Source of the DNA: Pinguiococcus pyrenoidosus
Taxonomy: Eukaryota; Sar; Pinguiophyceae; Pinguiochrysidales; Pinguiochrysidaceae
DNA length: 50,284 bases
Reading direction: 5' to 3'
Assembly (NCBI GenBank): GCA_019677205.1
Contig: JAAMXY010000420.1
Location: forward strand, 369 to 50,652
Positions 22,080 through 30,784 of this stretch are shown in pieces (position 1 is the stretch's first letter; each line of letters begins with the position of its first letter). The notes beneath the pieces were generated by a model. That model ran no database searches, was not told where the DNA came from, and saw nothing but the letters and a program-made list of their open reading frames with translations. A program made the position numbers and the translations under genes.

Positions 22080-23310
22080 CTAGCAACATTTTCCATTTCC
22101 TGCGCCCCCCGAGTTCAGCTGAAGATTGCCGTCCTCTCCTGCCGCTCCTCGTTCTTCCCTACTTTTGATGAGTTCTGACGCCATGGTCAAGAACGCCTGC
22201 CAAGCAAACGAAAGGTGAGCGCACCGTCGTACCCAGCGATCGGACGACTTGCCGACGAAAGAGGGAAAGGGAGACGGACGCACGCGCGCATACCTCTTCT
22301 ACGTTTGCGGCATTCTTGGCACTAGTTTCCAGGAAAGGGATGCCGAGGTTCTCGGCCATTTTCTCCCCCGCTTCGGTTGTGACGATGCGATCCTTTGTGG
22401 GACGGGAGCAGTGCTCGGGGGTTTAGGGCATCCGAGGGATCCCAGACGGGCGGCGCAGGGCCACGTACCTCTCGGTCCGACTTGTTGCCGACGAGGAGCT
22501 TGCAGGTGCCCTCGGTGGCGTAGCGATTGACCTCGTTCAGCCAGGCGGTAATGCTATTGAAGGACTCCTGGTTTGTGACGTCGTACACCATGATGATGCC
22601 ATCTGCGCCCCGGTAGTACGCGCTGGTGATGGTGCGGAAGCGCTCCTGGCCGGCCGTGTCCCACTGCGAAGGGTGCCCGCCGCATTCATTAGACTCTCGG
22701 TGCTCAGGCCCTTCTCGACATCAGTCAGGCGCTCTGTCTCATTTCCTACTCCAAAGCCCTCCACCCTCCACTTTCCACAGGACATCTGACTCTTTTGCTA
22801 CGTTCACTCGAACGCATCTTCGCAACCCGTTTCCAAGCAACTTTGGCCACAATGCCGATCGGCTCCACGAGGCGCTTCTCTTCCTCCACTCGTGTTCGGA
22901 AGGCCGTTTGAATTGCGTGTCCGCAGCAGCGTCTCCCCCGAGTTCTCCCTGCGCTCAGGACTTACAATCTGAAGCTTGACCACCTTCTTGTCGATTCGCA
23001 CGGTTCTGAAGCGGAAGTCGACGCCAATGGTGCTGATGTAGCTTTCGGTGAACGCGTCGTCCTGCACAAACTTCGTAAGTGTTCTCTGCATGGGCGCGCA
23101 GCTTCGCACCGCCACCGACGCACCGCAAAGCGCAGCAACAGACAGCTCTTGCCCACGCCCGAGTCGCCGATCAACACCAGCTTGAAAAGATGGTCACTAG
23201 CGCACAAGAAGCCCCGCTTAGACGCCGCGCCCGCTTATCTCCGTGTAGCATGGCGTGGTAGGCGACATGGTCGCGCTTCTCAGGGGCACTTACTAGTCTC
23301 GTTTCGACAT
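22080..23310 (-). CDS. RAB1: Rab1/Ypt1-family small GTPase
   Basis: Controls ER-to-Golgi vesicle traffic. Six exons (23310-23294, 23196-23124, 23061-22966, 22663-22469, 22392-22294, 22196-22080) give 198 residues, close to the usual 200-205. The first coding exon has only 17 nt; splicing restores [16 protein letters not shown], the typical Rab1 start. Motifs in order: P-loop GDSGVGKSC, switch I with [30 protein letters not shown] and the C-terminal double cysteine KCC for geranylgeranylation. The Rab-family motifs [25 protein letters not shown] and [19 protein letters not shown] favour Rab1 over Rab8. A 302 nt intron splits the core just before WDTAGQ. Confidence 0.96.
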
Positions 23311-24164
23311 GCTGAGGATCACAAGGAGACGAAAGCGGCTTGTGGAGACGCTCGCGGCGTGGGCGCACCTTGGCGCAGGAGATGTCTGAAGTCCTCTCTG
23401 TACCACCAAAAAACGCGCGAACTTCTTGCCAATCGCTGATCTGCGCCGAACTATGGCGGGATAAAGTTTTGATACTTTGAATATACGGAGAAATCCAATG
23501 GATGCTTCAGCGACGCGGAGACATGCTGGCTCGGACCGAAATCATTGGGTGATCCTGGGCGCTGTGGAAGCCATTCATAGCCGAGATCACCGGCGTGCTG
23601 GAAAAGAAACGAGACTGGACTTTCGTTTCTGTCCACCCCACCGCCGACTTGGACTCGAAAAAAACGTGGACATCAGATCGAATGCTGGAGAAATGAAATG
23701 CGAGGCGGAAGGACGCAAGTCTCGGGATCGTCCAAATCTTGCTCGGCGATGGTGTGCGTTCTTGCGAGTCTCCAAGCAAGGCGAGGAAAGGAGCAAGGAG
23801 CACGTGCGTCAAGGGGGGAGCAAGTGGCTGGCATTAGAACTTCTTCTTGTCAACGTCTGTGTAGCACCTCGACCCGCTATACGCACCCACTACGGTTCTC
23901 ATCAACGACAGCAAGTCAAGTCGGAAGGAGAGGTGCCCACAGAAGGAGCTCCGAGACTGGACCGAAACAACCACCAACCTGAAACTGAAACCAGAGATTA
24001 TCGTAATTGTAGGTTCACTATCGATATTGTTACCAATATCAATGCTGGAGGAAAGCATGAATGAATCGCTTGGCTCCGTCCGTCACAACTTCCCTTGCAA
24101 ACGACCCTTTCGCGCCACTTCGGCACTCGCGCTCTTCTTGAATCGTCGCTGGCGCGGTGTTCAG
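23311..24164. other. Divergent intergenic region between Rab1 and COQ10
   Basis: About 850 bp holding two promoters. A plus-strand frame at about 23498-24064 is open for roughly 188 codons after an ATG but is basic, lacks any domain and fills the whole gap, so I do not call it a gene. Confidence 0.45.
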
Positions 24165-26819
24165 ATGGAGCGCCAGGGTACTTTAGTTGCGGCAGTGCTG
24201 CGGCAACGCACTTTTCACAAAAAATGGGCAGAGTCGCTGGCGCGGTGCCGCAGACGGCCTCCATTCCAAAGGCACTTGTTTAATTTTGGCGCGTCTCCCG
24301 CTTCCAAATCCTTTACGGAGAACCGAGTTGTGCCGTTCACTCCCGAGGAGGTATGTCTTTTTCCATGATGGAATGCATGGTCCTCGCAATCTCTGATCTC
24401 AGTGGTCATAAAGGTGTTCTCTGTGGTGATCGACGTTGACAAATACAAAGAGTTTGTGCCCTTTTGCGTCGAATCGCGCGTCACCAGACGAGACAATGAG
24501 AACAAATTCTTCGCAATGATGGGCGTGGGATTCAAGGTAATCGCGTGGACGGTCCCAAAGGGCATCTTAGTGCTTGGAATGCTCACCAACCTGGTGCTGG
24601 CGTCAGATTTTCACGGAGTCCTACACATCTGAAATCACCACCAAAGTGCCAAGTGGCACTTCTCCTGGAGACGTGGACATCAAGGTTTGGATCTACTGCA
24701 GACGCAACACTGCGTGCCAGAGTTGTCCCTAAGTTTCGCAACAGGCATTAGACTCGTCGACGTTTGAGACGCTGCGATCGAAGTGGAGCTTCGCTCCAGG
24801 TCCGAAGGAGGTGAGCGGAGCATCCGAATCTGCGCCTGCACTCCTTTTCTCGGCCCTTGCGGTCAACCAGGCACTACGTCTTCTCACAAATGCCTGCTGG
24901 CAGGACACTTGCGCCATCACGTTCAACGTGAGCTTCACCGTCGCGAATCCGTTGGCCGCGGCCGCGGTCTCAAACTTCTTCGGCACCATCGCTGAACAGC
25001 AGATGCGGTATGTCATGGAATGTGATGAGGAGTTGGAAGGGAATGCTTGCAACGGATGCTTCAAATGGATGCTCAGCTGAGCTGCTGGATTGCAGGGCCT
25101 TTGCGAAGCGTTGCGAGAAACTGTACGCCGGGAAACACACCGATAAGGCAGAAGCACAGGGCGAACCGGCGAAGGGGAACGACGCGGCAGCAAGCCAGAC
25201 GAGATCGTTGAAAGGTGGACGCGGCGGGCTGACCGAAGACGCTGCTCTGACCTTGCGGGTACATGGCTTCGCCAAGCTTCGCTTTCTTTGGCCACGGAGT
25301 CTTCGCTCACCACCTTCCCGTTTCAGGTATTGCGGTCGCACATGCCGATCGGATGGACGCATGAGGAGAGCGGGCAATCAGAAAAAGTACGTTGTCTCTT
25401 CCGGCCTTGTCATTGCTCCCTGGGGTCTAACAAGATATTCCCAGTCGACGCTGCAGCCCGCAGACCAGAAGCATCGGGACTTTTTGATGCCATACGAGTC
25501 CTTCAGCGCGGCTTGCGATCAGCTAGCGGGCATGGTCGACGGCTTCGAGATCCTGGGGGACCCGCAAAACGCCTCGGTCCGGACGAATGCTGACAAGTTG
25601 ACATCGGGAGCGACGACCTTTGAAGAGGATCGCCTCGACGATGGCACCGGGGAAGGTGGCACGGGGGCAGACCCATTCACGGCAGAGGTGTCTCCGGCAT
25701 CGACACCGCATCCGCATCTCATCCGAATGGCGATATACGAATCCGCTTCCCAGTTGCAGACTGTCAAGGTGGGCGACACAGAAAAGACCCCAGTAGCCAA
25801 CCAGCCGAACTTTCTGTACGGAAGATTGACAAAACTGCACAGGATGCGATTGGAAATCCGGAAAAGGCGCTGAGGCGCTTCGCCCGAGCTCTCTACGCAA
25901 TGGTGCGCGCCGCAAGACCGGGCGTCTTTGGTTCGATCTGCAGGCTCATGGATTTGGTGCTAGGTCGCTGCGAACCCGGAGGAGCGCGCGAAATTCATCT
26001 TTGATCTCATCGACACAAACAAAGGTGCGTGGTCCTTCGCCAGAATGTAGCAATATCTGGTGCCTTGGAGACGCGGTGTATGTAATCCATGGATTGACGC
26101 TGGACGACAGATGATCGGCTGAGTCATCAGGAGATGAATCAAGCGATGCGGGCGCACATCCTCGCAGTCGCGGCAGTCATCCCAAAGATCATGCTCTTCA
26201 ACAGAGGGCTCCTCTCGCACAACGACTTCGAAGGGACGCCCACGGAGGCCATCCATGAGGTCCTGTCGGACTCGTGCGACCCCGATCCCGAGGTATGCCA
26301 GAATGCCACGCAGAGGAAAGAGATGCTGCCGTTGACCCCGTATCGCTTGCGTTTCGGAAAAAAAAGGTGCAGGCGGCGCTTGCGAAAAGCAAGCGAATCA
26401 TCACGAGGGTGACGGAAGAGGCTGTGCGCGAAGTACCGTTGGCGGTCGAGCAAATCTTGAAGGTCCGTGCTGCTGACCGGGACGACGAGAACGTCGTGTG
26501 TTTGGTGGGATCGTGACCAATAGAGCTAACGTGTGTGACGCATTCTCGATGGCTGTTCCACAGGAAGTCGACGAAGACAACAGTGGCGACCTAAGCTACG
26601 CAGAATGGTTGGATGCGTGGCACCGACATCCGGAGGTTCTGGATCTCATGAGCGTGAAAGGCATGACGCATTTGGTAAGTCAACGTCCTTTCCGAGGTCG
26701 ACCGCTAAGGATGATCGTATGGGTTGTCTGATGGGGCTCTTTTCCAGGTCGAATGGGCGTCCGTTGTGGAGAGCGATCAGGAGGTTGTTGATGAAGAGAC
26801 TGTGCCGCTGTCTGTGTAG
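24165..26819 (+). CDS. COQ10-like START-domain protein continuous with a two-EF-hand region
   Basis: About 14 exons join in consistent phase into about 567 residues. Residues 1-45 are basic and could be a mitochondrial presequence; in-frame ATGs at 24042 and 24057 are alternative starts. Residues about 60-200 match COQ10, the coenzyme Q-binding START protein of the inner membrane: VFSVVIDVDKYKEFVPFC, FTESYTSEI, ALDSSTFETLRSKWSFAPG, CAITFNVSFTVANPL and FFGTIAEQQMRAFAKRCEKLY. The frame then runs through an acidic, low-complexity linker (about 205-368) into a helical region with two canonical EF-hand loops, DTNKDDRLSHQE and DEDNSGDLSYAE, ending EETVPLSV. No stop codon or room for a second promoter separates the parts. 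A separate EF-hand gene starting inside 25300-25550 remains possible. Confidence 0.7.
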
Positions 26820-27049
26820 AGAAGAAGGGACGTGCTACAGAGCACGGACTCCAAAGCATCACAGAAACTAGCGCATTGCACGGATTTGGAGGCAAGGCCA
26901 ACTGCCACCCATGTCTTGCTCGTGCCTGAGGGAAAGGGGGGAAAAAACTCAGGACCTCGTTGCCCGTTGCAGCAGCAAGCTTCGTCCGTGATGCACGTGG
27001 CCAAGGCGCGCTTCCGCGAGGTACTTCCTTTTTGTCCTTCTGCGATCGG

Positions 27050-29659
27050 CTACTGTCTCCTACGCAGCGAGCGCAGCAGCAGGAGTCCACTGAAGCCGAG
27101 GCCGATTGCGGCCATGACGCCGAAGCGATACGGATCCCAGTTCCAGAATCCCAGGAAAGTGGTGGAGAGCTTGCCGTTCTGCTGCGGCCGATGCCCATTT
27201 TCGGACACTCTGGAACCGTTTCTCGCATCGTGCGGCTTCTTCTCCCCCACACTCTTGGCCGACTTTCCGTTTTCAGGTGAGCTGAACATCCGCTGTGCTA
27301 CGACCTGCTCCCGCTTCTTGTCCTCTCGCGCCTTGCTCTTTGCCTTCTTATACAGCTTCGCCAGCTCGTCCTTCTGCTTCGGCTCGACCTGCTCCAGCTT
27401 GAGACCTTGGCGACAGGCCTTCTCTGCTCCGGCGTAGTCGCCAAGCTTGAGCTTTGCTCGCGCGTTTACGATCAGCGCGCTCATGGGCCACCGCCCGAGC
27501 ACCGTGCTGGATTCCGTTGGGTTCTCCGGATTCAAGAGCCGCAGGATCCGGAAGTACACAGCCGTCGTGGGGTTGTCGCAGAGGACCTTGCACAGCTCGT
27601 AGGCGTTCTGCGCGTGAGCACTGGCTGTCTTGTACTGCTCCTTCTTGTACACGCAGCGAGCCATCATGAGGCAGACTGGGATCCAGGACGAGAGAGTGCG
27701 TGCCTTCTGCGAGGTCCCCATTTCGGGAGCGCCGCTGCTCTGCAGGCTCGTGAGGAAACCCAGGCACTCGGCAAAATGATCCATGGCAGCGTCGACGTCG
27801 CCTTTGACGAACGCCTCGTTGCCTTGCTCGCGGAGCTCTTGGACACGTGCCAAGCGCTCCTCCGGGTTGAGGTCTTCGGGCTTGCGTGGTGCCGCTTTTG
27901 CGATCATCGTCTCGTCCCTCAAGTAGAGCATCGGTCGGGAACCGCCCGCGAGTTTCCAAGACTCCAGGCGCACCACCACCGAGCGATTCGCCCTCCTCTC
28001 TACGAAAGTGCCTCGCCCGTAGGCAGTCTCGACTTCCTCGCCCACCGAAACGACCGGTCGGCGGAGGGCGCTCGTCTGCAGGAAGCACCTCACTGGTGCG
28101 CCCTTGGCGAGTTTCCAGCTGTTCAAGGTCACACGGACGGCGCCGTCATCACGGATCTCGTCGATGCATCCACTTCCGTAGATGGTCAGCACTTCTTCCC
28201 CGACAGCCCACTGCTCTGCATCTTGGGCCGCGTCGGCTGCTTCGCCCTCGGCAGCGGCGGCAGCGGCGGCAGCGGAGGCAGCGGAGGCAGACGTCTCGGC
28301 CGCTTCTCCGTCTTGTGGCTGCTTCGACGCTTCAGCCTGGGCGCCATTAAGTGGCATCCGACTGACCATGGAAGTGTCCTTGAGGTAAAGCATCGGCCGA
28401 GATTGCCCTGCCAGCTTCCACGAGTCGAGGCGCACAACGACGGAGCCGTCGGCCCTCGTGTCCGTGATGTGCCCTTGGCCATACGTCGTATACACGATGT
28501 CGCCAGCGGCAAAGGAAGGCTTGGAGATCGCCGACTTCTGCAGGAAGCAGTTCACGGTGGCGTTCTGTGCCAGTCTCCAGCTGCGAAGCGCCACGCTGAC
28601 AATTCCGTCCTTCCTAAAGCCGGTGATGCTGCCAACGCCGTAGGTGGTGAGCACCTCCTCGCCCTCGATCCAGTGGCCTCCTTCGACAGCGCTGGCGGCG
28701 GTCGGTGACGAAGCCGCAACCTCGAGGGGTGCCGAGCTGGGAGGCACTCGAGGGGCTAGGTCCACTGCGGTGACGTCAGCGGCTTTTCGCGGTTCCAGGG
28801 CCACGTCGACCTCGCCATCTTCGCACACGTCTTCTACGGTCACGCCTTCTTGATCTGTCATCTTCACGCTTTCGTCGTCTTTGCCATCCAGTCGAGGAGC
28901 CGGCAGATCTTTCGGCACTTCGTCCAGCATGCCAGCTCCAGACCCGGAGCCTTCCGTGTCTTGCGTCTCTGCCAAGAGCGAAATCAATCTTGCATCTCTC
29001 AAGTAAAGCATCGGCCTGGAGGTGCCCGCGAGCTGCCAGGACTGCAGCCGCACCACGACCGATCCATCTTCGCGCTTCTCCAGCAGCTGGCCGCTGCCGT
29101 AGCTGGTTGCCACCGTTGCTCCGAGCTCAGCCGCTGGCTTCCGCAGCACATCGCTCTGCAGAAAGCAGTGGACGGTGGCATCTTGGGCCATCTTCCAAGT
29201 GCTCAGCGCCACCTTGGCAACGCCGTCAGCCCGCACCTCCAGCAACGTTCCGGGGCCGTATTGCGTGTCGACCTGCTCACCAACTGTCCAAAATGCCTCT
29301 GGCTGCTTCGGCGGCATGCCAGTACTCGCCGACGGCGGCGACGTGTTGTTGCGTGGCGGCTGGTCTGTCAAAAAGCCTTGGAGCACTTCGTCGACGACTT
29401 CCTTGGCCACTTTCCTGGCAGACGCGTTCTCCTGCTGCTGCGCTTGTGGCCGGCTCTGCTGCTGCGCTGCAGAGCCAGACTTCCTGGAAGGGCGATGGCG
29501 CGAGCGACGGGACTTTTGCGGCTGTTCTGCGGACGTCGGCTTCTGGTTCTCCTCGCTTTTGCCTGCTTTTGTCTTCCGTCGGGGACGGCGTCGACCGCGC
29601 CGCGTCTTGCCACTGCCGTTGGCGGCGCCACTGGCCGCGCCACTCTCCTTGGGGGGCAT
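27050..29659 (-). CDS. Tail-anchored TPR protein with six SH3-like internal modules
   Basis: Intronless, 869 residues, starting MPPKESGAASG. Residues 1-75 are Lys/Arg-rich. Three paired units follow (about 123-235, 330-440, 490-590), each made of two related 45-50 residue modules. The odd module reads like VDTQYGPGTLLEVRADG...WKMAQ...CFLQ and the even one like VATSYGSGQLLEKREDG...WQLAG...PMLYLRD. The repeated YGxGxxxExRxDGxVxVxLxSWxLA pattern suggests small beta-barrels, perhaps SH3- or KOW-like. Ala- and acid-rich linkers separate the pairs. Residues about 600-770 contain TPR-like helices (ELREQGNEAFVKGDVDAAMD, LIVNARAKLKLGDYAGAEKA), as in Hsp90 co-chaperones and FKBP38. The C-terminus has one membrane segment (about 848-864) and an Arg-rich tail (RSLRRRQ), so it is probably tail-anchored in the ER or outer mitochondrial membrane with modules and TPR facing the cytosol. 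Confidence 0.82.
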   Translation of the reverse strand: MPPKESGAASGAANGSGKTRRGRRRPRRKTKAGKSEENQKPTSAEQPQKSRRSRHRPSRKSGSAAQQQSRPQAQQQENASARKVAKEVVDEVLQGFLTDQPPRNNTSPPSASTGMPPKQPEAFWTVGEQVDTQYGPGTLLEVRADGVAKVALSTWKMAQDATVHCFLQSDVLRKPAAELGATVATSYGSGQLLEKREDGSVVVRLQSWQLAGTSRPMLYLRDARLISLLAETQDTEGSGSGAGMLDEVPKDLPAPRLDGKDDESVKMTDQEGVTVEDVCEDGEVDVALEPRKAADVTAVDLAPRVPPSSAPLEVAASSPTAASAVEGGHWIEGEEVLTTYGVGSITGFRKDGIVSVALRSWRLAQNATVNCFLQKSAISKPSFAAGDIVYTTYGQGHITDTRADGSVVVRLDSWKLAGQSRPMLYLKDTSMVSRMPLNGAQAEASKQPQDGEAAETSASAASAAAAAAAAEGEAADAAQDAEQWAVGEEVLTIYGSGCIDEIRDDGAVRVTLNSWKLAKGAPVRCFLQTSALRRPVVSVGEEVETAYGRGTFVERRANRSVVVRLESWKLAGGSRPMLYLRDETMIAKAAPRKPEDLNPEERLARVQELREQGNEAFVKGDVDAAMDHFAECLGFLTSLQSSGAPEMGTSQKARTLSSWIPVCLMMARCVYKKEQYKTASAHAQNAYELCKVLCDNPTTAVYFRILRLLNPENPTESSTVLGRWPMSALIVNARAKLKLGDYAGAEKACRQGLKLEQVEPKQKDELAKLYKKAKSKAREDKKREQVVAQRMFSSPENGKSAKSVGEKKPHDARNGSRVSENGHRPQQNGKLSTTFLGFWNWDPYRFGVMAAIGLGFSGLLLLRSLRRRQ

Positions 29660-30784
29660 TGTCCGGAGATGGGAGGGAGCGGAGGCGAAGATGGAGTTGA
29701 CTCTGCAAAGCGTCGAAAGACAGACGTCTCTGGTCTGTCCCTTGACAGATGCGGAGACGCCGCACTGAACCACGCAGCGACGTCGCTGAGGTGGGCCGCG
29801 TGACAGCCGGAAACCAGATGGAGAGACCGCAAAAGAGCGAATCCCTCCGCGGGTTGGCGGAAGTCATCCTTTCAAATATGCAAATGGAGCGACTCGGCCA
29901 ACCCTGTCTCGGCAAGATTCATTCTGTCTGTCACAAGGGTACTGATGCCCCTGTACCGTCCTCTGGTCCGGTCCTCGACACAAAAACGCAAACCAATCCT
30001 TCCAGGGCGTCCCGGAGGGCTCCGAAGAGTCTGGCATGCAGACCAAGGGGATAAAGCATGGGGTATACTCGCCACTTGGGAGGGTGAAGCGAACTCCTGC
30101 ACCACTTTTTCTCCCCATTTTCCTGTGACATCCGGACTCTAACCAATGAAAACTCGTCATTTAATAATCCCCCTAATGTTTGGCTTTGATTACGTCATTA
30201 CTTATTATTCAAGCTTTCAGCAAAATAAATGATGTTGACGTCATTACAGCCGACCAGCGGGCAAGCGATGAAATGACAAGTTTTCATTGGTTAGGGTCCG
30301 GATGTCACAGAAAAATGGGGAGGAAAAGTGGTGCAGGAGTTCGCTTCACCCTCCCAAGTGGCGAGTACTGTATACCCCATGCTTTATCCCCTTGTGCAGA
30401 CGGCGGAATGTGAATGTGCAAGGCGGAATCAGGAATCAGGAATGCATCTGGAGGCCATTCCGCAGTTCCGGAGCTCCAAGTTCCTCCATGCGGTTTCCGC
30501 CTGGGAACTCGGAACTCGGAACTTCTGAACTGGGAATGCCTGCAAGTGAAGTCCCGATTCCAGAGTCTCGTCGACGTCGCTCTCTCTCGAGGAGACTCTT
30601 CGGAGAGCTGCGCTCTCCGAAACCCGCGGAGTCCACAGCTGCAGCAGCGGAGGCCTTCTTGCGACTCTCAACCTCGGCATCTGCTGGCGCGGCGCGCGAA
30701 GCTGGCTCGACGATGTACACCGCCCGCACGTTGCATTGACAGGCCAGGAACGGCGCTGCGCAGGCTTTCTCACGTCCGGAGACG
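29660..30784. promoter_or_regulatory. Divergent promoter region of TPR protein and PP2C
   Basis: 1.1 kb between divergent starts, containing the fold-back repeat at 30045-30393. A CCAAT box occurs in each repeat arm (inverted in the second) and a palindromic TGACGTCA element lies between them. Plus- and minus-strand frames in this region are mirror images caused by the repeat, not genes. Confidence 0.5.
30045..30393. repeat. Fold-back (inverted) repeat, MITE-like
   Basis: The left arm (30045-30162) and right arm (30271-30393) are near-identical when one is reverse-complemented, differing by a few substitutions and a 5-bp insertion in the right arm. The AT-rich spacer (30163-30270) contains two copies of acgtcattac. 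No transposase frame is present. It could be a miniature inverted-repeat element or a hairpin-forming duplication. Confidence 0.9.

Noticed and set aside
23477-24064. 195-codon plus-strand frame between Rab1 and COQ10
   Set aside because: It has no domain, fills a divergent promoter gap and lacks a strong start. I cannot exclude it but do not support it.
27407-28708. 433-codon plus-strand frame opposite the TPR protein
   Set aside because: It only mirrors the repeated modules; the minus strand has the TPR motifs and membrane anchor.
29864-30413. Similar short proteins on both strands (SGCHRKMGRKSGAGVRF)
   Set aside because: They are the two arms of the inverted repeat read on opposite strands, not a gene family.
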